This document shows, in pieces, positions 40,472 through 50,340 of a DNA stretch of 64,000 nucleotides. The position numbers and the translations under genes are program-made. The stretch lies in the NCBI GenBank assembly GCA_949288715.1, contig CASELH010000002.1:1-64000 (forward strand), read 5' to 3'. How positions within the stretch are numbered: position 1 is the stretch's first letter; each line of letters starts with the position of its first letter. Below the pieces are notes generated by a model, which saw nothing but the letters and a program-made list of their open reading frames with translations, was not told the DNA's origin and did no database searches. The DNA is from an uncultured Bacteroides sp. (GTDB lineage: Bacteria > Bacteroidota > Bacteroidia > Bacteroidales > Bacteroidaceae).

Positions 40472-42127
40472 ATGAAAACTTATTGCACCATATTATTAAT
40501 ATTGTTCTTATGTGTATCTCTTCGTGCCCAACAACAGGAAGAGCCTGTTTTTGCGCCCCCGCTCGATGTGCCGATGGTCTTTTCGGGCAACTTCGGTGAA
40601 ATACGCGCCAATCACTTCCATGGGGGGCTCGACTTCAAGACCGAGGGGCGCACGGGGTTGAAGGTAAGGGCATTGGCAGACGGTCATATAGAGCGCATAC
40701 GGGTGACGCATGGCTCGGGATACGTGCTCCATGTGGCGTATGATAATGGATACACCACCATCTGCCGTCACCTGAGTGCTTTTGTAGGCGACATTGCCCG
40801 TAGGGTAGAGGCTCTTCAATACGAGCAGGAAAGCTGGGAGGTGGACATTAAGCCGAGTCCTGATGAATATCCCGTGAGCCCGGGGCAAGTCATTGCACTG
40901 AGCGGAAATACGGGCTACTCATTCGGCCCACACCTGCATCTGGACGTCATTGAGCAAGCCACAGGCGAGAGTGTAGACCCCTTGCCTTTTTTCCGTACGC
41001 ATGTGCGTGACCATACACCGCCACGTGCCTTGGGCATTATGCTCTTTCCCCGGCGGGGCGGGGGAGTGGTGCAGGGCAAGGCTGTGCCCCAGTCTTTTCC
41101 CCTTCGTCCGCGCAAGCCCGTAGAGGCATGGGGGTGGATAGGCCTGGCCATCCGTGCATACGACTACATGGATGGGGTGCGCAATCATTATGGAGTACAC
41201 ACGGTCATCCTCGAGATGGACGGGAAGGAGGTCTTCCGTAGTGTGGTCGACCGATTCAGTGACGACGAGAACCTTTACATCAACTCATGGACAGAGGGCG
41301 GGTATATGAAGTCGTTCATCGACCCGGGCAACCACCTGCGCACGCTTCATGCCGCAGCGAATCGGGGCTGGGTGAACATCTGCGAGGAGCGTCCCTACCA
41401 TTTCACCTATATCCTGACAGATGCTTTGGGCAACACTTCTCGTGTGGAGTTTACCGTGCAAGGCAAGCCAATGCCTATCCCTTCCCTATCTTTGGAGAAG
41501 GAGAAGCCTTTGCAATGGAATGCCCCTGCCTATCTCTCGACATTAGGCATGAGCCTGGCCATCCCCCGCGGGCGGCTCTACAAGGACGAATACGTGAGCT
41601 ACGAGGTGAGTGCCGATAGTGCGGACGTGGCCTTCACTTACCGTCTGGCGAGTGGCAAGCCTATACCTTTGCACAGGTATGCCCAACTCAGCATAGGCCT
41701 GCGCCACCGCCCGGTGGAGGACAGCACGAAGTATTACATAGCCACCTTGTCTCCCCGGGGCAAGGCAAGCTATGTGGGCGGAACGTATAGAAATGGGGCG
41801 ATGCATGCCCGTGTGCGCGCCATCGCTTCCTACACCGTGCGGGTGGACACTACTCCGCCGCGCGTCATTCCCGTTCGCCCGAACACGTGGGGCAGGAAAG
41901 GGCGCATTGTGCTTAAAGTCAGTGAAAAGCAGTCGGGCCTTGCCCGTTATCGGGCTACCATCGATGGAGCCTATGCGCTGATGGGTAAGCCCAACTCTGT
42001 AAACGGCTTGCTGGTGTGCGAACTCGACCCTCGGCATGTGGAGCGCGGGCACAGACATGTGCTCCGCGTGGAGGTGGAGGACGGGTGCGGAAACGTGAGT
42101 CGGGAGACGTATGAATTTGTGTGGTAA
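40472..42127 (+). CDS. M23 family zinc metallopeptidase, exported
   Basis: The 551-residue protein has an N-terminal signal peptide (MKTYCTILLILFLCVSLRAQ). A LytM/M23 domain spans ~35-165 with the zinc ligands H50 and D54 (HFHGGLDF) and H156 within GPHLHLDV. The remaining ~380 residues are beta-rich Ig-like modules with no recognised family. M23 enzymes cut peptidoglycan cross-bridges or act as regulators. Both metal motifs are intact, so activity is likely. It is probably periplasmic. The dipeptidase gene follows after 40 bases. Confidence 0.92.
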   Translation: MKTYCTILLILFLCVSLRAQQQEEPVFAPPLDVPMVFSGNFGEIRANHFHGGLDFKTEGRTGLKVRALADGHIERIRVTHGSGYVLHVAYDNGYTTICRHLSAFVGDIARRVEALQYEQESWEVDIKPSPDEYPVSPGQVIALSGNTGYSFGPHLHLDVIEQATGESVDPLPFFRTHVRDHTPPRALGIMLFPRRGGGVVQGKAVPQSFPLRPRKPVEAWGWIGLAIRAYDYMDGVRNHYGVHTVILEMDGKEVFRSVVDRFSDDENLYINSWTEGGYMKSFIDPGNHLRTLHAAANRGWVNICEERPYHFTYILTDALGNTSRVEFTVQGKPMPIPSLSLEKEKPLQWNAPAYLSTLGMSLAIPRGRLYKDEYVSYEVSADSADVAFTYRLASGKPIPLHRYAQLSIGLRHRPVEDSTKYYIATLSPRGKASYVGGTYRNGAMHARVRAIASYTVRVDTTPPRVIPVRPNTWGRKGRIVLKVSEKQSGLARYRATIDGAYALMGKPNSVNGLLVCELDPRHVERGHRHVLRVEVEDGCGNVSRETYEFVW

Positions 42128-42167
42128 GATAGCCATTCATTGTAACTATTATATATAACGAAGTAGT

Positions 42168-43808
42168 ATGAACCTCAAAAGATTAATTCTCCCCCTGGCA
42201 TGCATGGGGGCATGTGTGGTGGATGCGCTGGCATGCACCAATCTCATCGTCGGCAAGAACGCTTCGGCAGACGGGTCGACTATCGTGTCTTATTCGGCGG
42301 ACTCGTATGCCTTGTTTGGCGAGCTTTACCACTATCCTGCGGGTGTGCATCCCAAGGGCACCTGGATTGACGTGCACGAGTGGGATACAGGCAAGTATCT
42401 GGGCAAGATAGAGCAAGCCAGGCAGACGTATAACGTCATTGGCAACATGAATGAATTTCAGCTCACTATCGGTGAAACCACTTTTGGCGGGCGGCCCGAG
42501 TTGGTGGACACAACAGGCGTCATTGACTACGGAAGCCTCATTTACCTTGGCCTGCAACGCTCGCGCACAGCCCGCGAAGCCATCCGGGTGATGACCGACC
42601 TGGTGCAGGAATACGGCTATTATAGCAGTGGAGAGTCGTTTACCATAGCCGATCCCGACGAGGTGTGGATTATGGAAATGATAGGCAAAGGCCCCGGTGT
42701 GAAGGGAGCCGTTTGGGTGGCCGTACGTGTGCCCGACGATTGCATTTCCGCCCATGCCAACCAAAGCCGCATACACCAATTTAATATGGAGGATAAGGAG
42801 AATTGCCTCTACTCGCCCGATGTCATCTCTTTCGCCCGCGAGAAAGGCTACTTCAGCGGTGTAAACAAGGACTTCAGTTTTGCTGATGCCTATTCGCCTA
42901 CCGATTTCGGCATGCTGCGCTATTGCGAGGCAAGGGTGTGGAGCTTTTTCAACATGTTCACCGACCGGGGCGGGGAGTTCTTGCCCTACATCTTGGGCGA
43001 ATCGGCCGAGCCTATGCCTCTTTTCGTGAAACCTAACCGCAAGGTGTCTGTGCAAGACATCAAAAACGCCATGCGCGATCACTATGAAGGTACTCCGCTC
43101 GACCTTAGCCAAGACTTCGGCGCCGGGCCGCACCATTCGCCTTATCGCCTCTCGCCCCTCAGTTTTGAGGTGGACGGGAAGGAGTACTTCAACGAGCGTC
43201 CTATTTCTACTCAGCAGACGGGCTTTGTCTTTGTCGCGCAGATGAGGGACTATCTGCCAGATGCTGTGGGCGGAGTGTTGTGGTTTGCCACCGATGATGC
43301 CAACCTCACCGTCTTCACTCCCGTGTATTGCTGTGCCGACCGTGTTCCCGAGTGCTACGCCCGACCCGATGGTGCCGACTACATCACCTTCTCCTGGAAA
43401 TCCAGCTTTTGGGTATTCAATTGGGTGGCCAACATGACTTATCCTCGCTATGACCTGCTGGTGGGCGATGTGCACTCCATGCAGACGGAGCTTGAAGATG
43501 CGTTCAATACTGCCCAGCCAGGCATAGAGCAAGTCGCCGCCCAGCTGCTGGAGAGCGACCCTGATGCCGCCAAGCGTTTCCTTACCAACTACACTGTTCT
43601 TACCGCGCAAAGCACTCTCGACGCTTGGCGCCGTTTGGGCGAGTTTCTTGTAGTGAAGTATAGCGATGGTGTCATTCGTCAGACGGAAGGACGTACCTTC
43701 AAGCGCAATGCTATCGGTCAGGCGGCCGATGTCATCCGCCCGGGCTATCCCAAAGAATGGCTCGAACAATATGTTCGCGAGACCGGGGAAAGGTACTTGA
43801 TTAAATGA
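42168..43808 (+). CDS. C69 family dipeptidase
   Basis: The 546-residue protein is an N-terminal nucleophile hydrolase of the PepD/C69 family. The signal-like N-terminus ends just before C23 in ALACTNLIVGKNASADGST, so signal cleavage would expose the catalytic cysteine. Family motifs ETTFGGR near residue 105 and ESFTIADPDEVWIMEMIGKG near 155-175 are present. It cleaves dipeptides, probably in the periplasm. It lies 40 bases after the M23 gene on the same strand, so the pair may recycle peptidoglycan or dietary peptides. Confidence 0.92.
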   Translation: MNLKRLILPLACMGACVVDALACTNLIVGKNASADGSTIVSYSADSYALFGELYHYPAGVHPKGTWIDVHEWDTGKYLGKIEQARQTYNVIGNMNEFQLTIGETTFGGRPELVDTTGVIDYGSLIYLGLQRSRTAREAIRVMTDLVQEYGYYSSGESFTIADPDEVWIMEMIGKGPGVKGAVWVAVRVPDDCISAHANQSRIHQFNMEDKENCLYSPDVISFAREKGYFSGVNKDFSFADAYSPTDFGMLRYCEARVWSFFNMFTDRGGEFLPYILGESAEPMPLFVKPNRKVSVQDIKNAMRDHYEGTPLDLSQDFGAGPHHSPYRLSPLSFEVDGKEYFNERPISTQQTGFVFVAQMRDYLPDAVGGVLWFATDDANLTVFTPVYCCADRVPECYARPDGADYITFSWKSSFWVFNWVANMTYPRYDLLVGDVHSMQTELEDAFNTAQPGIEQVAAQLLESDPDAAKRFLTNYTVLTAQSTLDAWRRLGEFLVVKYSDGVIRQTEGRTFKRNAIGQAADVIRPGYPKEWLEQYVRETGERYLIK

Positions 43809-43822
43809 TGAAGGGAAGGTTT

Positions 43823-43997
43823 AGAGCCTGTTTAAATTTTCCTCTTAAAGATTTTTATTCAGCCTCTTTTGAGCCTCTTTCCGGTCTCTTTTCTTGTTGT
43901 TATTCGTCACGTAGCCCGCTACGCTCCTCATAGCAACAAAAAAACATCCTCGAAAACAGCCCTCAAAATAAGGCAGAGCAAAATTTAAACAGGCTCT
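43823..43997. mobile_element. MITE-like element, 175 bp
   Basis: Terminal inverted repeats AGAGCCTGTTTAAATTTT (43823-43840) and AAAATTTAAACAGGCTCT (43980-43997) are perfect over 18 bases. A TTA triplet flanks the GAGCC ends on each side (43821-43823 and 43997-43999), possibly a 3-bp target duplication. The interior contains a GTAGCCCGCTACGCTCC palindrome and no protein gene. Similar GAGCCTGTTTAAATTTT elements are common in Bacteroides genomes in my experience. Confidence 0.75.
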
Positions 43998-44016
43998 TAA
44001 TTCTTCATTAAAAAGA

Positions 44017-44047
44017 TTTTCATTCTTCATTTTTCTTCCTACCTTTG
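44017..44047 (+). promoter_or_regulatory. Phosphohexomutase promoter
   Basis: TTTT (44017-44020), 19 bp and TACCTTTG (44040-44047) precede the ATG by 49 bases. The promoter begins 20 bases from the end of the MITE-like element. Confidence 0.7.
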
Positions 44048-44096
44048 GGGAGTGAAAATAAAACTTATGTGGTGTATCATTTAAACATATATTATC

Positions 44097-45842
44097 ATGG
44101 AAAATCAAGAATTACTGAACCAAGTAACCGCGAAAGCCAAAGAGTGGTTATCGCCCGCGTACGACGCTGAAACACAAGCCGAAGTAAAGCGTATGCTGGA
44201 GGCTGATGACAAGACTGAGCTGGTGGACAGTTTCTACAAAGACCTCGAATTTGGCACGGGCGGCCTGCGTGGCATCATGGGTGCCGGAAGCAACCGCATG
44301 AACATTTATACCGTGGGTGCCGCTACCCAAGGCTTGGCCAACTACCTCAACAAGTGTTTCGCCGGAAGAGAGGGAGGCATCTCGGTTGTGGTAGGGCACG
44401 ATTGCCGGAACAACAGTCGGAAGTTTGCCGAAATATCTGCCGCCATCTTCTCGGCCAACGGCATCAAGGTATATCTTTTTGATGACTTGAGGCCTACGCC
44501 CGAGGTGTCCTTCGCTATCCGTCACTTGGGCTGCCAGAGCGGCATTAACATCACCGCCAGCCACAACCCACGTGAGTACAACGGCTACAAGGCCTATTGG
44601 GATGATGGCGCGCAGGTGCTGGCTCCGCACGATACGGGCATCATCGATGAAGTGAACAAGGTGAAAGTGGCGGACATCAAATTCCAAGGGAACCCTGAAC
44701 TTATTCAGATAATAGGTGAAGATGTCGACAAGGTTTATCTCGACATGGTGCATGGCATCAGCATTGACCCTGAGGTCATTAAGAGGCAGAAAGACCTCTG
44801 CATTGTCTATACTCCGCTGCATGGTGCAGGACGCACGCTCATTCCGCGTTCATTGCGCGAGTGGGGATTCGAGAACGTGCATTGCGTGGAAGCGCAGATG
44901 GTAAAAGATGGCAACTTCCCCACCGTCGTTTCCCCCAATCCCGAAAATGCCGAAGCGCTCACCATGGCCATTAACCTGGCTAAGGAGCTCGATGCCGATA
45001 TCGTTATGGCCAGTGACCCCGATGCCGACCGTGTGGGCATGGCCTGCAAAGACGACAAGGGCGAGTGGGTGCTCATCAACGGAAACCAGACGTGCCTTAT
45101 CTTCTTGTATTACATCATCAAGAACCGTATTGCCACGGGTAAGATGAAGCCTACCGACTTCATCGTGAAGACCATTGTAACTACCGAACTCATCAAGGCT
45201 GTGGCCGATAAGAACCACATTGAGATGCGCGATTGCTACACCGGATTCAAGTGGATAGCCCGCGAAATCCGTTTGAGCGAAGGCAAGCAGCAATACATTG
45301 GCGGAGGTGAGGAAAGCTACGGCTTCCTGGCCGAGGACTTCGTAAGGGATAAGGACGCTGTTTCTGCCTGCTCCTTGCTGGCCGAAATATGTGCCTGGGC
45401 AAAAGACCAGGGTAAAACGCTCTACGACGTGCTGATGGACATCTACGTGGAATACGGCTTCTCGAAGGAAGTCACCGTCAACGTTGTGAAGCCCGGCAAG
45501 ACGGGTGCTGAGGAAATCCAGCAGATGATGGCCGATTTCCGCGCCAATCCGCCTAAGGAAATCGGCGGCTCGCCTGTGGCTCTGGTGAAGGACTACAAGA
45601 CCCTTACGGCCACCGATGCCCAGGGCAAGTCCACGCCTATCGAAATGCCCGAGGCGGCCAACGTGCTGCAATTCTTCACCGAAGACGGCACCAAGATATC
45701 CGTCCGTCCCTCGGGTACCGAGCCCAAGATAAAGTTCTACATCGAAGTCAAGGGCCAGATGAAGTGTGCCGGTTGCTATGCCCGTGCCACCGAGGAGGCA
45801 ATGGCAAAGGTAGAGGCCGTGAGGAAGTCGTTGGGAATCTGA
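44097..45842 (+). CDS. Phosphoglucomutase/phosphomannomutase family
   Basis: This 581-residue alpha-D-phosphohexomutase interconverts hexose 1- and 6-phosphates. The phosphoserine is S155 in NITASHNPRE, the Mg loop is DPDADRVG near residue 305, the sugar loop is GGGEESYG near 402, and the phosphate-binding loop is RPSGTEPKIKFY near 540. Length and sequence are of the PGM2-like type usual in Bacteroidetes. The exact sugar preference cannot be told. The glycogen branching enzyme gene at 14 kb gives a possible metabolic partner. A terminator follows at 45904. Confidence 0.94.
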   Translation: MENQELLNQVTAKAKEWLSPAYDAETQAEVKRMLEADDKTELVDSFYKDLEFGTGGLRGIMGAGSNRMNIYTVGAATQGLANYLNKCFAGREGGISVVVGHDCRNNSRKFAEISAAIFSANGIKVYLFDDLRPTPEVSFAIRHLGCQSGINITASHNPREYNGYKAYWDDGAQVLAPHDTGIIDEVNKVKVADIKFQGNPELIQIIGEDVDKVYLDMVHGISIDPEVIKRQKDLCIVYTPLHGAGRTLIPRSLREWGFENVHCVEAQMVKDGNFPTVVSPNPENAEALTMAINLAKELDADIVMASDPDADRVGMACKDDKGEWVLINGNQTCLIFLYYIIKNRIATGKMKPTDFIVKTIVTTELIKAVADKNHIEMRDCYTGFKWIAREIRLSEGKQQYIGGGEESYGFLAEDFVRDKDAVSACSLLAEICAWAKDQGKTLYDVLMDIYVEYGFSKEVTVNVVKPGKTGAEEIQQMMADFRANPPKEIGGSPVALVKDYKTLTATDAQGKSTPIEMPEAANVLQFFTEDGTKISVRPSGTEPKIKFYIEVKGQMKCAGCYARATEEAMAKVEAVRKSLGI

Positions 45843-45903
45843 CGATAAATTGCAGATAGAGCACTCCGTGCGTCTACAGCGCATAGAGGGCCGAATGAAT
45901 TAA

Positions 45904-45955
45904 AAGAGAGAGAGGTGCGGTGCTGGGTTTCCGCATCTCTCTCTTCTTTGTTTTA
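45904..45955 (+). terminator. Terminator after the phosphohexomutase gene
   Basis: AGAGAGAGAGGTGCGG pairs with CCGCATCTCTCTCTT and is followed by a T-rich CTTTGTTTTA tract, about 60 bases past the stop. Confidence 0.8.
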
Positions 45956-45966
45956 TAATTTATTCG

Positions 45967-45974
45967 TATCTTTG
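45967..45974 (+). promoter_or_regulatory. ffh -7 box (TATCTTTG)
   Basis: TATCTTTG lies 43 bases before the ffh ATG. The nearest TTTG upstream is at 16 bp, shorter than usual. Confidence 0.65.
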
Positions 45975-46017
45975 CCCCCTGTAATTTTTTGCGCATTAAC
46001 CACTAATCATTAAATAA

Positions 46018-47343
46018 ATGTTCGACAATTTAAGTGAACGGCTCGAACGGTCGTTCAAGATACTGAAGGGTGAAGGGAAAATCACCGAGATAAACGTGGC
46101 CGAAACGCTGAAAGACGTGCGTCGCGCACTGCTCGATGCCGACGTCAACTACAAGGTGGCCAAGCAGTTTACCGACACCGTCAAAGAGAAAGCCTTGGGA
46201 CAGAACGTGCTCACCGCCGTCAAGCCCAGCCAGCTGATGGTGAAGATTGTGCACGACGAGCTCACCGCCCTCATGGGAGGCGAGACGGCCGACATCAACC
46301 TCGAAGGCGCACGCCCCGCAGTCATCCTCATGGCAGGCCTGCAAGGCTCGGGTAAGACGACCTTCAGCGGAAAGCTGGCCCGCATGCTCAAGGCCAAGAA
46401 GAACCGCCGCCCGCTGCTCGTGGCCTGCGACGTGTATCGTCCCGCCGCCATCGACCAGCTCAAGGTGCTTGCCGACCAGATAGGCGTGCCCATGTACACC
46501 GAGCCCGGCTCGAAAGACCCCGTGCAGATAGCGCAGAACGCCATCCGCGAAGCGCGGGCCAAGGCGCTGGACACCGTCATCATCGACACCGCCGGCCGCC
46601 TTGCCGTGGACGAGCAGATGATGCAGGAGATAGCCGCCCTGAAGCAGGCTACCCAGCCGCAGGAGATTCTCTTCGTGGTCGACTCCATGACCGGACAAGA
46701 TGCCGTGAACACCGCCAAGGAGTTCAACGACCGGCTCGACTTCACCGGCGTGGTCCTCACCAAGCTCGACGGCGACACCCGTGGCGGAGCCGCCCTCTCC
46801 ATCCGCACCGTGGTGAGCAAGCCCATCAAGTTCGTCGGCACCGGCGAAAAGCTCGAAGCCATCGACCAGTTCCACCCCGCCCGAATGGCCGACCGCATAC
46901 TGGGCATGGGCGACATCGTCTCCCTCGTAGAGCGCGCCCAAGAGCAGTATGACGAGGAAGAAGCCAAGCGCCTGCAGAAGAAGATACAGAAAAACCAGTT
47001 CGACTTCAACGACTTCATGAGCCAGATACAGCAAATCAAGAAGATGGGCAACCTGAAAGAGCTGGCCAGCATGATACCCGGCGTGGGCAAGGCGCTGAAA
47101 GACGTGGAAATAGACGACAACGCCTTCAAGAGCATCGAAGCCATCATCAACTCCATGACGCCCAAAGAGCGCACCCATCCCGAGATACTGAATGGCTCGC
47201 GCCGCCAGCGCATAGCCCGCGGCAGCGGCACCACCCTGCAGGAAGTGAACCGCCTGCTGAAGCAGTTCGATGAGACGCGCAAGATGATGAAGAAAGTCAC
47301 CGGCAGCAAAATGGGCCAGATGATGTCCCGCATGAAGCGTTGA
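46018..47343 (+). CDS. ffh: Signal recognition particle protein Ffh
   Basis: This SRP GTPase binds signal sequences and 4.5S RNA and targets ribosomes to FtsY. The 441 residues comprise the N domain (~1-90), the G domain with GLQGSGKTT, DVYRPAAIDQLK, DTAGRL and TKLDGDTRGG, and the Met-rich M domain (~300-441, NGSRRQRIARGSG for RNA binding, ending KKVTGSKMGQMMSRMKR). The product is complete and of normal length. No 4.5S RNA gene was identified in this window. Confidence 0.97.
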   Translation: MFDNLSERLERSFKILKGEGKITEINVAETLKDVRRALLDADVNYKVAKQFTDTVKEKALGQNVLTAVKPSQLMVKIVHDELTALMGGETADINLEGARPAVILMAGLQGSGKTTFSGKLARMLKAKKNRRPLLVACDVYRPAAIDQLKVLADQIGVPMYTEPGSKDPVQIAQNAIREARAKALDTVIIDTAGRLAVDEQMMQEIAALKQATQPQEILFVVDSMTGQDAVNTAKEFNDRLDFTGVVLTKLDGDTRGGAALSIRTVVSKPIKFVGTGEKLEAIDQFHPARMADRILGMGDIVSLVERAQEQYDEEEAKRLQKKIQKNQFDFNDFMSQIQQIKKMGNLKELASMIPGVGKALKDVEIDDNAFKSIEAIINSMTPKERTHPEILNGSRRQRIARGSGTTLQEVNRLLKQFDETRKMMKKVTGSKMGQMMSRMKR

Positions 47344-47504
47344 CCCCATCTCCTATTTGTAAAGAATAATGGAATCGCACATTTGTTAGGAAAAAGAAAA
47401 ATGAGGAAAGGAAACCTCCTGATTATCAGGCTTATCGGAAACCGGCTACCTCGACAAAGTATTCTTAGCAAGTAAATATATATTATCATATAAAGAAACA
47501 GACT

Positions 47505-48386
47505 ATGACACTGATTGACGGAAAAGCCATCTCCGCCCAAATCAAGCAGGAGATAGCAGAAGAAGTGGCCCAAATCGTGGCCGCCGGCGGCAAGCGCCCC
47601 CACCTGGCCGCCATCCTCGTGGGGCACGACGGTGGCAGCGAAACCTACGTGGCCAACAAAGTAAAGGCGTGCGAAGTGTGCGGATTCAAGTCCACCCTCA
47701 TCCGCTACGAAGACAACGTGACCGAGGACGAACTCCTGGCCAAGGTGCGCGAGCTGAATGCCGACGACGATGTGGACGGATTCATCGTGCAGCTCCCCCT
47801 GCCCAAGCACATCTCGGAGCAGAAAGTCATCGAAACCATCGACTACCGCAAGGATGTGGACGGCTTCCACCCCATCAACGTGGGCCGCATGTCCATCGGC
47901 CTGCCCTGCTACGTGTCCGCCACGCCCAACGGCATCCTCGAGCTGCTGCGCCGTTATAACATCGAGACGCAGGGCAAGAAGTGCGTCGTCTTGGGCCGCA
48001 GCAACATCGTGGGCAAGCCCATGGCCATGCTGATGATGCGGAAAGCCTATCCCGGCGACGCCACCGTCACCGTGTGCCACAGCCGCAGCCGCGACCTGGC
48101 GAAGGAATGCCGCGAGGCCGACATCATCATCGCTGCCCTGGGGCAGCCCAATTTTGTGAAAGCCGACATGGTGAAAGAGGGCGCCGTCATCATCGACGTG
48201 GGCACCACCCGCGTGCCCGATGCCACCCGGAAGTCCGGCTTCAAGCTGACGGGCGACGTGAAGTTCGACGAAGTAGCCCCCAAGTGCTCCTACATCACCC
48301 CCGTGCCCGGCGGCGTAGGCCCCATGACCATCGTCTCGCTGATGAAGAACACCCTGCTGGCCGGCAAGAAAGCCATTTATAAGTGA
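47505..48386 (+). CDS. folD: Methylenetetrahydrofolate dehydrogenase/cyclohydrolase
   Basis: This bifunctional enzyme converts 5,10-methylene-THF to 10-formyl-THF. The 293 residues include [14 protein letters not shown] with the catalytic lysine, the family motif [23 protein letters not shown], and the NADP-binding loop [14 protein letters not shown]. The C-terminus has [19 protein letters not shown]. Length is typical. The 160-base gap from ffh holds no clear promoter box. Confidence 0.97.
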   Translation: MTLIDGKAISAQIKQEIAEEVAQIVAAGGKRPHLAAILVGHDGGSETYVANKVKACEVCGFKSTLIRYEDNVTEDELLAKVRELNADDDVDGFIVQLPLPKHISEQKVIETIDYRKDVDGFHPINVGRMSIGLPCYVSATPNGILELLRRYNIETQGKKCVVLGRSNIVGKPMAMLMMRKAYPGDATVTVCHSRSRDLAKECREADIIIAALGQPNFVKADMVKEGAVIIDVGTTRVPDATRKSGFKLTGDVKFDEVAPKCSYITPVPGGVGPMTIVSLMKNTLLAGKKAIYK

Positions 48387-48473
48387 TTAGCGCATTAGTG
48401 ATTAGTGGTTAATGTGCTGAACATTAATCGCTAATCACTAATCACTAATCGTTAACCGCTAATGCCCGCTTCT
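48385..48473. repeat. TAATCACTAATCACTAATC low-complexity repeat
   Basis: The gap between convergent folD and the CPBP gene consists largely of 7-9-base units CTAATCA and TTAGTGATTAG on both strands, capable of pairing across TGTGCTGAAC. It may serve as a bidirectional terminator. Confidence 0.7.
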
Positions 48474-49332
48474 TTTCGTAGTGGCGGATGATGAGGCCGA
48501 TGCCCGCCACCATCAGCACCGTGCACACCAGCGAGCCCTCGAAGCCGAAAGCTCCCCCGTTCAGTAGCACGGCCTCGGCAGGTGCCTCCAGCGTGAGCAA
48601 GTTCCCCTCCAGCACATTGCCGCTTACCTCAAAGCCCAGTATGGGGCCTTGCAGCCAATTCCAAAACCAGTGCAGGCCGATGGCAAACCACAAGTTGCGC
48701 GTATAAATGTAGGCCGACCCCAGCAACACCCCCGCCAGCAGAAGATTAATGAAAGGCAGCAAGGCAAACCCGGGATTAGCCAGATGCAGGCAGGAGAACA
48801 CCGCCGAAGACAGCACCAGCGCCGCAAACTTGTTAATCCCCGCATCCATCATGCGCCCCAGCAGGAAGCCGCGGCACATGCCCTCCTCGAACACGGCCAC
48901 CAGCAGGAAGAACACCCACGTCCGCACCAAAGCGCCCGGATGCACGCCTACATCCGTAATGCCGATGCCTCCCAAAAGCCATACCACGAGGAAGCCCGCG
49001 GCATAAAGTCCACCGGCCACTCCGATGCCGGCCAAGAGTTGCCCTGCGTGTCCTCCTTTCAGCGCGAAGCCTATGTTCGACCCTGCTTGCGGGAACACGT
49101 GCCGATGCACATAGTCTACTACCCACAAGCCCAACACGCATCCTATGGCCATGCCTCCCTCGCTCAGCATGGCGAAGGAGCTGTTCATGTCCTTATCATT
49201 CGTGTCGATGCCCAGCATGGTAGAGAATACTCCTGCCCAAAGCAGCAAGATGCCGCACACGGCCACCAGTACAAAGACAAATAGCATGGCCTCTACCACC
49301 AGCCACACTATGCGTTTCCATTTGTCCGTCAT
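48445..49332 (-). CDS. CPBP family intramembrane glutamic endopeptidase
   Basis: The 295-residue protein has about seven hydrophobic segments. The CPBP (CAAX protease/Abi) motifs are EEGMCRG (E149, E150), FSCLHLANPG with H183 and GLHWFWNW with H221. These proteases cut within membranes; in bacteria they serve roles from prenyl-protein processing to bacteriocin immunity. The substrate is unknown. It stands next to the AraC regulator on the same strand (23 bases after its stop), so the two could be a unit. Its stop codon lies in a repeat-rich convergent junction with folD. Confidence 0.9.
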   Translation of the reverse strand: MTDKWKRIVWLVVEAMLFVFVLVAVCGILLLWAGVFSTMLGIDTNDKDMNSSFAMLSEGGMAIGCVLGLWVVDYVHRHVFPQAGSNIGFALKGGHAGQLLAGIGVAGGLYAAGFLVVWLLGGIGITDVGVHPGALVRTWVFFLLVAVFEEGMCRGFLLGRMMDAGINKFAALVLSSAVFSCLHLANPGFALLPFINLLLAGVLLGSAYIYTRNLWFAIGLHWFWNWLQGPILGFEVSGNVLEGNLLTLEAPAEAVLLNGGAFGFEGSLVCTVLMVAGIGLIIRHYEKKRALAVND

Positions 49333-49355
49333 TGTCTATTTATGATTATCAGAGT

Positions 49356-50225
49356 TTACAGTTTGTTCTCCTTCCTGTACATTTTGGGCGACATGCCCAG
49401 ATGCTTCTTCACATACTTCCCGAAGAAGGAGAGGTTGGGGAAGTCCAGCTCGAAAGCAATGTCCTTGATGCTCTTGTCCGGCTGATGGAGCAGGTAAACG
49501 ATGTCCTTCACCACATACTGGTTGATGAGTTCGGAAGCTGTCTGCCCGCTTGCCTCCTTGCACACGGCGGAGAGATACTTGGGTGTGATGCACAGGCGGT
49601 CGGAGTAGAAAGCCACCGCGCGGGGCTTAGGGCGGGAAGTGGAGAGCAGTTCGAGGAATTCCTTGAAGATGTGTTGCCCCGAGGTGTAGGTAGGGGGCTT
49701 GACGCTGACCACACGCTCGAGCACATCTCTGAACTCGTAGGCAAAGGCTTTGAGCAGCGCCTCCATCAGTTCCTTGTGATACTTGATGTGCCTTCCTGTC
49801 AGCTTGGACACCAGCAGGTCGTAGTATTGGCAGAAGACGGAGGCCTCTTCGGGCAAAAGGTGGATGATGGGGTTTTGGTCGAAGAACAACTTGATGTCCC
49901 AGATGTTTCCTCCCGTCAGGTTGATTTGCTTGACGTATTGCAGAGACATGCCGATGATGTGGCACCGGAAGTCGGCGCTTATCTGCTCGGTTTTGATGAA
50001 CTGGCTGGGCTGGCAGGTGAGCAGGTCGTTCACACCCACCTTGTGCAGCTTGTTGTCTATATAGATGTCGGCATGCCCCTGGGTGCACAAAATGGTGGCA
50101 TAGCCCGCAGGCCTTGATGTGCCTTCCGTTTTTATGTCCTGCACGTCATCGATGAGCATGATGAGGTTGTCACAATAGATGGCTGCCTCCTCCAAACTTT
50201 TCTTGTCACTATCTTTTGCAATCAT
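49356..50225 (-). CDS. AraC family transcriptional regulator
   Basis: The 289-residue protein (start ATG at 50225; a GTG at 50267 would add 14 residues) has an N-terminal cupin-like sensor region (~1-175). The C-terminal AraC double HTH (~190-289) includes LCITPKYLSAVCKEASGQTA and KSIKDIAFELDFPNLSFFGK and ends KHLGMSPKMYRK. It probably binds a small effector and activates nearby or distant promoters. The CPBP gene downstream is the closest candidate target or partner. The effector is unknown. Confidence 0.9.
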   Translation of the reverse strand: MIAKDSDKKSLEEAAIYCDNLIMLIDDVQDIKTEGTSRPAGYATILCTQGHADIYIDNKLHKVGVNDLLTCQPSQFIKTEQISADFRCHIIGMSLQYVKQINLTGGNIWDIKLFFDQNPIIHLLPEEASVFCQYYDLLVSKLTGRHIKYHKELMEALLKAFAYEFRDVLERVVSVKPPTYTSGQHIFKEFLELLSTSRPKPRAVAFYSDRLCITPKYLSAVCKEASGQTASELINQYVVKDIVYLLHQPDKSIKDIAFELDFPNLSFFGKYVKKHLGMSPKMYRKENKL

Positions 50226-50340
50226 AAGGTCTTTCTTTTGAAAAGGGCAAAGAACGGCATTTTTCACTAAGCATCCACCGGGGCAAAAAATGAAAAACTG
50301 TTCTTTATTTCCTCTTTTTTTGTTTCTATCCGATTCGTGT

